From Formosa agariphila KMM 3901 (GTDB lineage: Bacteria > Bacteroidota > Bacteroidia > Flavobacteriales > Flavobacteriaceae), in the NCBI RefSeq assembly GCF_000723205.1, contig NZ_HG315671.1, positions 774,851 through 838,850 of the forward strand: DNA of 64,000 nt, given 5' to 3'. Shown here piece by piece: positions 8,985 to 17,822 of the stretch. The first letter of the stretch is position 1. Every line of letters begins with the position of its first letter. Both the position numbers and the translations under genes were made by a program. The notes under the pieces are model-generated. The model ran no database searches. It was not told the origin of the DNA and saw only the letters and a list, made by a program, of their open reading frames with translations.

Positions 8985-10595
8985 ATGAAAAAAATTAATC
9001 TTTTCGCGGTGTTATTACTTGCTGTAGTATCCGTAGCATCTGCGCAGAAAAAACCCAACATTGTCGTGATTTGGGGAGATGACATCGGAATGTGGAATGT
9101 AGGTGCCTACACCCACGGTATGATGGGAAGAACGCCAAACATTGATGGGATAGCAAAAGAAGGTATGCTATTTACAGACCATTATGGGCAACCAAGTTGT
9201 ACAGCTGGTCGAGCTGCATTTATTATGGGGAAAATGCCAATTCGTACAGGAATGACAACCATTGGTATTCCTGGTTCTGCACAAGGAATTCAGAAAGTAG
9301 ACCCAACATTAGCCGAAGTTTTAAAAACGCAAGGCTATTCAACTGCTCAATTTGGTAAAAACCATTTAGGAGATAGAAATGAATTTTTACCAACAAATCA
9401 TGGTTTCGATGAGTGGTTCGGTAACCTATATCACTTAAATGCAGAAGAAGAGCCAGAAGAATTAGATTATCCAGGGCAAAAAGATCCAAGTTATAAAGAA
9501 AAATATGGGCCAAGAGGAGTGTTACACACTTGGGCAACAGATAAGGACGATCCAACTGTAGATCCTAAATTTGGTAAAGTAGGGAAACAACGTATAGAAG
9601 ATACAGGGCCATTAACTAAAAAGAGAATGGAAACTATTGATTCTGAAGTTACAGATTATGCTTTAGAATATTTAGATCGTGTTGGTAAGGGGGATAAGCC
9701 ATTCTTTATGTGGTACAATACAACGGCGATTCATATTTGGTCTCATAGTACTAATAAATACATTCAAGCTGCTGTAGATGAAGGTCGTGCAGAAGAAGAT
9801 TTAGTGCGTGCAAGAATGATTGAACATGATGAGTTAGTAGGTAAAATCTTAACTAAACTTGATGATTTAGGTGTTGCTGATAATACAATTGTTATATACA
9901 GTACAGATAATGGAAACGAATTGATGTACTGGCCTGATGGTGGCTATGCGCCATTCCGTGGAGAAAAAGGAACCACTTGGGAAGGTGGACTTAGAGTACC
10001 AATGTTAGTAAAATGGCCAGGACATATTCCTGCGGGGTCATCTTCCAATGGTATTCAAAGTCATGAAGACCTTTATGTTACTTTAGCTGCGGCTGCTGGA
10101 TTACCTAACTTAAAAGAAGATTTCTTAAAAGGTAAAAAAGTAGGGAATATTTCAGTTAAAACACACTTAGATGGTTACAACAACTTAGCATTATGGACAG
10201 GAGAAACTGATAAATCTGCGAGACGTGAAATGTTTTACTACGACGAATCAGATCTTATGGCCGTTCGTGTAGATGGATGGAAAATGCATATTGGTGTGAA
10301 ACATGGAGGAAATTGGTTTGACGAAAAATCGTATCCTAGTATACCATATATTATAAACTTATTAATGGACCCTATGGAGAAAATGACTCCAGATTCTGAA
10401 GAATGGGGTTATGCAGGGCGTAAATTTGTTGCTCAAAAATTATGGGCACCAACAGCTGCTGTACCATATTTAAAAGCACATTTAAAGTCGCTTGCTGATT
10501 TCCCACCATCTCAAGGTGGAGAATCTCTTAGTATGGAAAAATCTATTAAAAGAGCAATGACTATGTTAGAAAATCCTAAGGCAGGTAATAACTAA
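8985..10595 (+). CDS. secreted sulfatase, formylglycine (Cys) type, copy 2
   Basis: The 536-residue protein has a signal peptide cleaved near SVASAQ (16-21), followed by KKPNIVVIWGDDIGMWN. The catalytic motif is CTAGR (72-76). It shares long blocks with copies 1 and 3 (TNHGFDE(W/F)FGNLYHLNAEEEPE, cited as TNHGFDEWFGNLYH), so they arose by duplication. It is the longest of the three because of an insertion around residues 185-205 (TWATDKDDPTVDPKFGK) and a longer C-terminus. Export to the periplasm or cell surface is expected; the substrate is unknown. Confidence 0.9.
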   Translation: MKKINLFAVLLLAVVSVASAQKKPNIVVIWGDDIGMWNVGAYTHGMMGRTPNIDGIAKEGMLFTDHYGQPSCTAGRAAFIMGKMPIRTGMTTIGIPGSAQGIQKVDPTLAEVLKTQGYSTAQFGKNHLGDRNEFLPTNHGFDEWFGNLYHLNAEEEPEELDYPGQKDPSYKEKYGPRGVLHTWATDKDDPTVDPKFGKVGKQRIEDTGPLTKKRMETIDSEVTDYALEYLDRVGKGDKPFFMWYNTTAIHIWSHSTNKYIQAAVDEGRAEEDLVRARMIEHDELVGKILTKLDDLGVADNTIVIYSTDNGNELMYWPDGGYAPFRGEKGTTWEGGLRVPMLVKWPGHIPAGSSSNGIQSHEDLYVTLAAAAGLPNLKEDFLKGKKVGNISVKTHLDGYNNLALWTGETDKSARREMFYYDESDLMAVRVDGWKMHIGVKHGGNWFDEKSYPSIPYIINLLMDPMEKMTPDSEEWGYAGRKFVAQKLWAPTAAVPYLKAHLKSLADFPPSQGGESLSMEKSIKRAMTMLENPKAGNN

Positions 10596-10656
10596 TAATA
10601 CGTAGTTTGTAATATAAAAAGACTTATACTACTTTTTATATATTACTGATTATCTA

Positions 10657-10692
10657 AAATCTCCGAAAGCTTTTGCTTTCGGAGATTTTTTA
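10657..10692 (+). terminator. intrinsic terminator after sulfatase 2
   Basis: A 13-bp perfect stem (AATCTCCGAAAGC and its complement) with a TTTT loop is followed by a T-rich tract, about 60 bp after the stop codon. Confidence 0.9.
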
Positions 10693-10877
10693 TTTACACT
10701 GATATGTATGATTCGAAAAGTGTAAAAATAATATTATCAGACTATTATGATTTAAAAAATAGCACAATAGGCTTTTAAAAAATTATAATTTAATTATATT
10801 TATCTAATCAATATTTTTTTTAAATAATGTCTATTACATCTTGACGTTATTTTATGTTTAACCAAATAATTTTTTTT

Positions 10878-12416
10878 ATGAAAAAAAGTAAACTATTTAC
10901 ACTGTTGCTTGCTGCGGGGATAGCCTCTTCCGCATTTGCACAGAAAAAGCCAAACATCTTAGTCTTATGGGGCGATGATATTGGGCAATCTAACATTAGC
11001 GCCTATACTATGGGGTTAGTAGGGTATCGTACACCAAACATCGACCGTATTGCAGATGAAGGAATGATTTTTACCGATTATTATTCAGAGCAAAGCTGTA
11101 CTGCTGGACGTTCAACATTTATCTTGGGGCAAAGTGTTTTGCGAACAGGATTAAGTAAAGTGGGTATGCCAGGTGCTGCTCAAGGGATTTCAGAAAAGGA
11201 CCCTACTATTGCCGAGTTGTTAAAACCTATGGGCTATGTTACTGGACAATTTGGTAAAAACCATTTAGGAGACCGTGACGAAATGTTACCAACCAACCAT
11301 GGTTTTGATGAGTTTTTTGGAAACTTATATCACTTAAATGCTGAAGAAGAACCAGAATTAAGAGATTATCCAGACCCTAAAAAGTTCCCTAATTTCGCTA
11401 AGAAGTTCGGACCAAGAGGTGTAATACATTCTACTGCCGATGGTAAAATTGAAGATACAGGACCCTTAACTAAAAAGCGTATGGAAACTATAGATGATGA
11501 GTCATCTGATGCAGCTATAGCATTCATTAAAAAATCTGTAGCTTCTGGAAAACCATTTTTTGTATGGTGGAATGGTACGCGTATGCATTTTAGAACGCAT
11601 GTGAAACCAGAATTAACAGGTATTTCTGGACAAAATGAATACGGAGACGGAATGGTAGAACACGACATGCATATCGGGAAATTCTTGAAAGTTATAGACG
11701 AACTAGGTATTGCAGATAATACAATTGTACACTATGGTACAGATAATGGACCTCATAAAAACACTTGGCCAGATGCTGGAGTTAATCCGTTTAGAGGAGA
11801 GAAAAACACCAACTGGGAAGGTGGTTGGAGAACCCCTGCAATGGTGCGTTGGCCTGGTAAAATTAAAGCAGGTTCTGTGTCTAACGAAATCATGTCTGGT
11901 TTAGATTGGATGCCAACTTATGTGGCAGCTGCAGGAGATCCAAAAGTGAAAGAAAAATTATTAACAGGACATAAAGCAAACGGAAAAACATTTAAAGTAC
12001 ATTTAGATGGATATAACTTCTTACCATATTTAACTGGTGAAGTAGAAAATGGTCCGCGTGAAGAATTGTTCTATTTCTCTGATGATGGTGAATTAATGGC
12101 ATTGCGTTTCCACGATTGGAAAGTAACATTTATGCATCAAGATTCTGAAGGAACTTTAGATACTTGGTCTAAGCCAATGGTTACAACAAGAATTCCTTGG
12201 ATTTATAATTTAAGAAGAGATCCTTACGAATTTGCTACCACAACGTCTAATACGTATTGGGACTGGTATTTAGATCACGTATTCTTATTATTACCAGCAT
12301 CAGAATATGTAGGTAAATTTATTTCTACGTTCGAGCAATACCCACCACGTATGAAAGCTGCAAGTTTTAATTTAGGAGATACTATGGATGCTTTAACAGA
12401 AGCAGGTAAGAAATAA
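10878..12416 (+). CDS. secreted sulfatase, formylglycine (Cys) type, copy 3
   Basis: The protein has 512 residues from the ATG at 10878. An ATG eight codons earlier would put MFNQIIFF before the signal peptide and is less likely, as the chosen start gives the same MKK-hydrophobic-AFAQ signal as the other copies. The catalytic motif is CTAGR (74-78) after KKPNILVLWGDDIG. It is closer to copy 1 in its central part (GPRGVIHSTADGKIEDTGP) than to copy 2. Differences from copy 1 near the predicted substrate region (GTRMHFRTHVKPE against STRTHVWTHLSDK) suggest that the copies do not share one substrate. Confidence 0.9.
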   Translation: MKKSKLFTLLLAAGIASSAFAQKKPNILVLWGDDIGQSNISAYTMGLVGYRTPNIDRIADEGMIFTDYYSEQSCTAGRSTFILGQSVLRTGLSKVGMPGAAQGISEKDPTIAELLKPMGYVTGQFGKNHLGDRDEMLPTNHGFDEFFGNLYHLNAEEEPELRDYPDPKKFPNFAKKFGPRGVIHSTADGKIEDTGPLTKKRMETIDDESSDAAIAFIKKSVASGKPFFVWWNGTRMHFRTHVKPELTGISGQNEYGDGMVEHDMHIGKFLKVIDELGIADNTIVHYGTDNGPHKNTWPDAGVNPFRGEKNTNWEGGWRTPAMVRWPGKIKAGSVSNEIMSGLDWMPTYVAAAGDPKVKEKLLTGHKANGKTFKVHLDGYNFLPYLTGEVENGPREELFYFSDDGELMALRFHDWKVTFMHQDSEGTLDTWSKPMVTTRIPWIYNLRRDPYEFATTTSNTYWDWYLDHVFLLLPASEYVGKFISTFEQYPPRMKAASFNLGDTMDALTEAGKK

Positions 12417-12456
12417 ACTATTTTTTTACTTCATTAAAATATTTATAGATTAATTT

Positions 12457-12502
12457 AAAACCGATATACTTCTTAGAAGTATATCGGTTTTTTTTTTTTT
12501 TA
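12457..12502 (+). terminator. intrinsic terminator after sulfatase 3
   Basis: A 16-bp perfect stem (AAAACCGATATACTTC and its complement) with a TTA loop is followed by about 13 T residues. It closes the sulfatase locus before the Bat operon. Confidence 0.92.
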
Positions 12503-12637
12503 CTGTCTACTTTTTGTCTCTTTTTTAATAAGATTTATTAAAGACTAATTTGTATTTTTACTAGTACATTAAAAGTTGAAGTGTTATTTTATTCACATCA
12601 ACTTTCTTAACTTTATAAGAAATTTAATACAAAAAGC

Positions 12638-13612
12638 ATGACAGCATTAGAAGCCATCAACACTTTAAAAAAAGAAATGTCAGCCTCAATTATTGGGCAA
12701 GATAATTTAATAGACCGTATTGTATTGGTTTTGTTGGCCGATGGTAATATGCTGTTAGAAGGTTTACCGGGTTTAGCAAAAACACGTGCTATTAAAACCT
12801 TATCTAAACATTTAGATTGCGATTTAAGCAGAATACAATTTACACCAGATTTATTACCAACAGATATTACCGGTACTGAAATCTATCAACCAGACGAAGC
12901 AGAAAAGTTTATATTTCAAAAAGGACCTATTTTTAGTAACCTTATTTTGGCTGATGAGATTAACCGTGCGCCTGCAAAAGTGCAATCGGCATTATTAGAA
13001 GCCATGGAAGAGCGTCAAGTTACAGTTGCTGGAAGTACATATCCAATGGAGCCTCTTTTTATGGTTATGGCCACACAAAACCCAATTGAGCAGGAGGGAA
13101 CCTATCCGTTACCAGAAGCACAAATGGACCGTTTTATCATGCACGTGGTTATCGATTATCCAGACGATGCTTCAGAATTAGGAATTCTTCGTTTAAATAA
13201 ACAAGAGCAATCAGTAGCTTCAAAAGCAAATAAAACACAACCAGAAACCATTTCTCAGCAACATATTTTTGATGCCAGAAATGAAATAAATACGGTAAAA
13301 GTGAGCGAAGAGCTTGAAAAATATATGGTGAGCTTAATTGCTGCTACACGTTATCCAGAACGTTTTGATGAAGCTTTAGCAGATTGGATCGACTTTGGTG
13401 CTAGTCCGCGTGGAACTATTGCTCTAGATCGCTGTAGTCGTGTAAACGCATGGATGAGCGGAAAAGATTTTGTGTCTCCAGATAATATTCAAGCGGTAAT
13501 AAAAGATGTGTTAAGACATCGTGTAGCACTAAGCTATAAAGCCCGTGCCGAAGGTATCACTGTAAATCAAGTTATAGAGAAGATTTTAGAAGTTGTAGCT
13601 GTTGTTGCATAA
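12638..13612 (+). CDS. MoxR-family AAA+ ATPase
   Basis: The 324-residue cytoplasmic ATPase has the Walker A motif GLPGLAKT (42-49), Walker B in LILADEINRA (about 104-113), sensor 1 in MATQNPIEQEGTYPLPEAQ and the C-terminal lid domain. MoxR proteins act as chaperones for von Willebrand factor A (VWA) partners. It is the first gene of a tight run (moxR, DUF58, small membrane protein, two VWA genes, BatD) that corresponds to the Bat aerotolerance operon of Bacteroidota. All six genes are on one strand, with gaps of 20 bp or less or with overlaps. Confidence 0.93.
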   Translation: MTALEAINTLKKEMSASIIGQDNLIDRIVLVLLADGNMLLEGLPGLAKTRAIKTLSKHLDCDLSRIQFTPDLLPTDITGTEIYQPDEAEKFIFQKGPIFSNLILADEINRAPAKVQSALLEAMEERQVTVAGSTYPMEPLFMVMATQNPIEQEGTYPLPEAQMDRFIMHVVIDYPDDASELGILRLNKQEQSVASKANKTQPETISQQHIFDARNEINTVKVSEELEKYMVSLIAATRYPERFDEALADWIDFGASPRGTIALDRCSRVNAWMSGKDFVSPDNIQAVIKDVLRHRVALSYKARAEGITVNQVIEKILEVVAVVA

Positions 13613-13631
13613 TAGTTAAAACTAAACGTAC

Positions 13632-14567
13632 ATGGCTTCAAAATCGAATACAGACTCTGTTTTTTTAACGCTCGAACATTTATTAAAATTCGAGTGGCTT
13701 AACACCGTGCTTAATTTTAAAGTGGGGTCGCAAAAATCGAACAGTGTGCTGTCGGGAAGATTTGCATCACGCTTACGCGGAAGAGGATTAGATTTCGAAG
13801 AAGCTAGACCTTATGTTATTGGCGACGACATTCGTAATATCGATTGGAAAGTAACAGCAAAAACAGGTGTTACACATACTAAAGTCTTTACTGAAGAAAA
13901 GGAAAAACCAGCGTTTATATTTGTGGATCAATCACCTACTATGGGCTTTGGATCTGTAGACAAAACCAAATCTGTAATCGCAGGCGAAATTGCAGCTATT
14001 GCTGCCTATAAAATTATGAAAGGTGGTGATCGTGTAGGCGGTTTAGTTTTTAAAGGCGATGGTTACGATTTGGCTACACCAAAGCGAGATCAGCGTAATA
14101 TGCTTCAATTTTTCCAACATATTGTAGATGCCAATAACAACATTTACAACCAACAGAAATTTGATTTCTCTGAAGCGTTAAAGGGGGTGATTTCTAAGCT
14201 TCAGAATATTATTACCCACGATTACTTAGTTGTAATTATCAGTGATTTTTATCGCTATAATTCAGAAACCATTCAATATCTAAGTTTACTGTCGCAACAT
14301 AATGATGTGGTTTTAGTAAAGGTTTTCGACCCTATGGAAGAGTCGCTCCCGAAAGATAAAATTACACTGACAAACAACGAAAAACAAATCAGTATTTCTA
14401 AAAAACAAAAACGCGTTTCAGAAGATTTAAAAGATGATTTTAAAACGAATTATGACGGTTTTAAACAAGAAATAGAAAAATATAATATCACATTATTTAA
14501 AGTGAATACAGTCGACCCGATTGAAGAGCAATTAATTAATGTGTTTACGCAATACAAACCCAAGTAA
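13632..14567 (+). CDS. DUF58 domain protein of the Bat operon
   Basis: The 311-residue protein has the DUF58 signature RGRGLDFEEARPYVIGDDIR (about 53-72) followed by NIDWKVTAKTG, then a VWA-like fold with FVDQSPTMGFG. It lacks membrane segments. DUF58 proteins are found next to MoxR and are thought to be its partners or scaffold. It begins 19 bp after moxR and ends 3 bp before the next gene. Confidence 0.88.
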   Translation: MASKSNTDSVFLTLEHLLKFEWLNTVLNFKVGSQKSNSVLSGRFASRLRGRGLDFEEARPYVIGDDIRNIDWKVTAKTGVTHTKVFTEEKEKPAFIFVDQSPTMGFGSVDKTKSVIAGEIAAIAAYKIMKGGDRVGGLVFKGDGYDLATPKRDQRNMLQFFQHIVDANNNIYNQQKFDFSEALKGVISKLQNIITHDYLVVIISDFYRYNSETIQYLSLLSQHNDVVLVKVFDPMEESLPKDKITLTNNEKQISISKKQKRVSEDLKDDFKTNYDGFKQEIEKYNITLFKVNTVDPIEEQLINVFTQYKPK

Positions 14568-14570
14568 GTA

Positions 14571-15080
14571 ATGTTCGCATTAAAACTACATACATTAACC
14601 GTGTTACAAGATGCCTCCGATTTAGTTCTTGGAGATATTATTGAACCGACTCCAGTGCCGTTTACTTACGAAACGATTGGTTGGAAAATTGTATTTGCAT
14701 TAGTAGCTATTTTACTTATTTATATAGCATATAGGTTGTATAAAAATTATAAAAAGAAGCAGTATTTACGTGAAGCTGTGGCCTACATTCAAGATTTACA
14801 AAAGCAAACAGATTTAGATGCTGCGGCCTATATAAATGCTGTTATGTTTCAGTTAAAACAAACTGCTTTGCACACCTTTGGCAGGTTAGAAGTAGCGCGT
14901 TTATACGGTACAGCGTGGTTACAGTTTTTAGATAGTAAAGTAAATGGTTCTAATTTTAAAGATGATGAAGCTGTAATTCTAGAAGCTGTTTATAAGCAAG
15001 AGGTTTCAGAATCTACAGCGTTTAATAAAGAGAAATTTAGTAATAAAAGCATTAATTGGATTAAACAACATGCCAGATAA
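14571..15080 (+). CDS. small membrane protein of the Bat operon (DUF4381-like)
   Basis: The 169-residue protein has a short periplasmic N-terminus, one transmembrane segment (about residues 42-60, IVFALVAILLIYIAYRLY) and a basic cytoplasmic helical tail. Position and shape match the DUF4381-type protein usually found between the DUF58 and BatA genes. Its 3' end overlaps the BatA start by 11 bp, suggesting translational coupling. Confidence 0.7.
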   Translation: MFALKLHTLTVLQDASDLVLGDIIEPTPVPFTYETIGWKIVFALVAILLIYIAYRLYKNYKKKQYLREAVAYIQDLQKQTDLDAAAYINAVMFQLKQTALHTFGRLEVARLYGTAWLQFLDSKVNGSNFKDDEAVILEAVYKQEVSESTAFNKEKFSNKSINWIKQHAR

Positions 15081-16062
15081 CTTCCATTTCGAATATCCGT
15101 GGGTTATATTTTTACTGCCTTTACCATTATTGGTATATTGGTTGTTGCCGGCTATAAAAAACCGAAGTAGCGCCTTACGATTTCCGTATTTTAATAGAGC
15201 AGCTGAGGTGTCCGACCAAAAACCTAAAAAGGCATCATTCGTAAAAAAACGTAGTGCTTTGGCTTGGTTGGTAATGTACGGGATTTGGAGTCTATTATTG
15301 CTAGCTTTGGCATCGCCAGAATTAGTTGGTAAGCCAGAGAAGAAAATAAAAACATCACGTAATTTTTTAATTGCAGCAGACATTTCGTTTAGTATGGCTA
15401 ACACTGACTGGGCTATAGACGGTAAGCAAACTACGCGTTGGGCAGCAGTTAAAGATATTATGAAAGACTTTGTGAAAGAACGAAAAAGTGACCGTTTAGG
15501 GTTGCTGTTTTTTGCATCTAATGCTTATGTGCAAGCCCCATTTACATCAGACTTAAATACTGTTAGCACCATGTTAGACGAAGCCGATGTTGGTATGGCT
15601 GGGCAAATGACAAACATTGGGAAAGCAATTGTTAAGGGAATGGACATGTTTCAGCGTGATACGATTCCGCATAAAGTCATGTTAATCTTAACAGATGGTG
15701 TAGATTCTGGCATGGAAATTTTACCTTTAGATGCCGCAAATTTGGCTAAAAAAGATTCTACTGTTATTTATACCATTGGTATTGGTGATCCAACCTCACG
15801 TGATTCGGATTTAGATGAACGTACCTTACAAGACATTGCAGAAATGACAAACGGTAAATATTTTAGAGCAAAAGATACCGAAGCGCTTCAAAATATTTAC
15901 AAAGAACTAGATACACTTGAACCTATAGAATACGAAGAAGAAAGCTATACACCAAAAACCTTACTGTATTACATTCCGTTAGGCGTGGCATTAGTATTGA
16001 GTGCTTTGGCTATAGCAATCAGCTTTATTATTCTAATTATAAAACGATTTAAATCGACCTAA
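15070..16062 (+). CDS. batA: BatA, VWA-domain inner membrane protein
   Basis: The 330-residue protein has an N-terminal membrane segment (about 12-28), a second near 60-80, a VWA domain with the MIDAS start ADISFSM (DxSxS, near residue 104), LTDGVDSGME and a C-terminal membrane segment (about 300-325). VWA domains bind divalent metal and protein partners. Bat proteins were linked to aerotolerance in Bacteroides fragilis; the biochemical role is still unclear. The gene is followed at 5 bp by batB. Confidence 0.86.
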   Translation: MPDNFHFEYPWVIFLLPLPLLVYWLLPAIKNRSSALRFPYFNRAAEVSDQKPKKASFVKKRSALAWLVMYGIWSLLLLALASPELVGKPEKKIKTSRNFLIAADISFSMANTDWAIDGKQTTRWAAVKDIMKDFVKERKSDRLGLLFFASNAYVQAPFTSDLNTVSTMLDEADVGMAGQMTNIGKAIVKGMDMFQRDTIPHKVMLILTDGVDSGMEILPLDAANLAKKDSTVIYTIGIGDPTSRDSDLDERTLQDIAEMTNGKYFRAKDTEALQNIYKELDTLEPIEYEEESYTPKTLLYYIPLGVALVLSALAIAISFIILIIKRFKST

Positions 16063-16067
16063 ATAAT

Positions 16068-17822
16068 ATGGAGATTTGGAAGGACATAGATTGGGAAAAA
16101 TTCCATTTTTTACGAGCCGAGTATCTTTGGTACGGACTTCCTGTGGCCATAATTATCTTGTTGTGTATCTTTTTGTATGGCGAAAGTAATGCCTGGAAAA
16201 AACACATTGCAAAGCATTTACAGCCTTATGTTATTCAGAAAGGAACAACTTGGAAATCTCGCCTTGTATACCTGTTTATTCTACTGCTTTTTGCAATTGG
16301 ATTTATTGGATTTTTAGGACCAACTTGGAGTGAAAAAAAGGCGCCAGCAAAAAAGGTTGCTTCTAAATTAGTTATCGCACTAGATTTATCGCAGAGTATG
16401 TTAACTACAGATGTATCTCCAAACCGATTAGAGCGTGCTAAATTTAAAATAAACGATTTCTTAGATGCTAATCCTAGAGCAGAAACCGCTTTAATTGTGT
16501 TTGCTGCATCCACACATACCGTAATTCCATTTACAACAGATTATAAAATTATTTCAGATAATTTAGATGGATTACAACCGCATATGATGCCACAACGTGG
16601 TACAGGGTTTAGAATGTTGCTTCAAAAACTAGATACCCTTTTTGTTAATAATAAAGCGCCTGGTAAAATTTTATTATTTACAGATGATTTAGACGGTATA
16701 GATCCTCCTGCGCTAAGTGCACTAGTACAAGAACATAATGTTGCTTTAAATATTTATCCTATGGCTACACCAACGGGTGGGCACGTGCCATCGTTTTATA
16801 ATCATAAAGTGGCATTAAAAGATAACGGAAAGGTGGTGAATTCTGCTTTACAAGCAGATAAAGTAAACGCATTACGCGGTATAGAAGGTATTACGGTTGT
16901 AGATATGACGTTGGATAAAAGTGATGTTACGTTATTGGCAGAAGATATTAGTGACCATCTTATTTTTGAAGAAAAGCCTAAAAATGAAGACGAAGATTGG
17001 GAAGACAAAGGGTATTTGTTAGTGATTCCTTTAATGGTTTTATTCTTGTTTTGTTTCAGAAAGGGATGGAGTTTATTAGGTGTCGTTTTACTCGTTAGTT
17101 TGTCTTCGTGTACGTCAGACAATCCGGAATCTAAAGATAAAGATAACACTGAAGCTTTTCAGTATAAAGATTTATGGTATACTAAAGCTTATCAAGCGCA
17201 ACAAGAATACGATACTAAAGATTATCTCGCTGCTGCGGAAGGTTTTAAAGACCCGATGCGAAAAGGGGTGTCGTATTATAAAGGCGGTAATTACGTTAAA
17301 GCAAAGCAAGCGTTTCAACAAGATTCAACTGCCAGTGGACAATATAATTTAGGCTTAACATATGTGAAGTTAGGCGATTTAGAACAAGCTCATGCTGTTT
17401 TTGAAAGTGTTGTAAAAAATAATCCAGAGATGGCACAAGCGCAGCAGAATCTTACGAGTTTAGAGGAAGCTATGGCAAAACAATCTGGAATGTCTGTTGA
17501 TGAAAGTGAGGTTGAAGAAGACAAACCTAATGCCAAGAATAAGAAAAACGATTCTATGGAAGACTTAAGTGGTGGTGGACAAAAAGCGACCAAAAAGGAC
17601 ATGGAAAAGGAGCGTGCTGAAGAAGAAGCGGCAACAGGTAAACGAAAAGGAAAAGAATTAGATGAGCTTCCAGACGATTTTAAATCTGGAAAAGGTGCAA
17701 TTCCAAAGAATATATTAATGCGTAAAGTTGATGATGATCCTGCATTGTTTTTAACTCGAAAATTTAAATATCAAGTAAAAAAACAACAGGTGGACGTTGA
17801 AAAAACTCAGACCTCATGGTAA
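16068..17822 (+). CDS. BatB-BatC fusion: VWA domain joined to TPR domain
   Basis: The 584-residue protein combines two Bat proteins. Residues 1-320 are BatB-like: two N-terminal membrane segments and a VWA domain with DLSQSM (near 105). After a membrane segment (about 310-325 and 330-345) comes LSSCTSDN with Cys348, which looks exactly like the lipobox of a BatC lipoprotein. Residues 360-470 hold TPR repeats (NYVKAKQAF, YNLGLTYVKLGD, AHAVFESVVKNNPE). The C-terminal 100 residues are highly charged and low in complexity. The internal lipobox suggests fusion of once separate batB and batC genes by loss of the intervening stop. It overlaps batD by 7 bp. Confidence 0.87.
   Translation: MEIWKDIDWEKFHFLRAEYLWYGLPVAIIILLCIFLYGESNAWKKHIAKHLQPYVIQKGTTWKSRLVYLFILLLFAIGFIGFLGPTWSEKKAPAKKVASKLVIALDLSQSMLTTDVSPNRLERAKFKINDFLDANPRAETALIVFAASTHTVIPFTTDYKIISDNLDGLQPHMMPQRGTGFRMLLQKLDTLFVNNKAPGKILLFTDDLDGIDPPALSALVQEHNVALNIYPMATPTGGHVPSFYNHKVALKDNGKVVNSALQADKVNALRGIEGITVVDMTLDKSDVTLLAEDISDHLIFEEKPKNEDEDWEDKGYLLVIPLMVLFLFCFRKGWSLLGVVLLVSLSSCTSDNPESKDKDNTEAFQYKDLWYTKAYQAQQEYDTKDYLAAAEGFKDPMRKGVSYYKGGNYVKAKQAFQQDSTASGQYNLGLTYVKLGDLEQAHAVFESVVKNNPEMAQAQQNLTSLEEAMAKQSGMSVDESEVEEDKPNAKNKKNDSMEDLSGGGQKATKKDMEKERAEEEAATGKRKGKELDELPDDFKSGKGAIPKNILMRKVDDDPALFLTRKFKYQVKKQQVDVEKTQTSW

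Noticed and set aside
9223..9555. Minus-strand frame opposite sulfatase 2
   Set aside because: It is antisense to a strongly conserved gene, with no promoter or homology signs.
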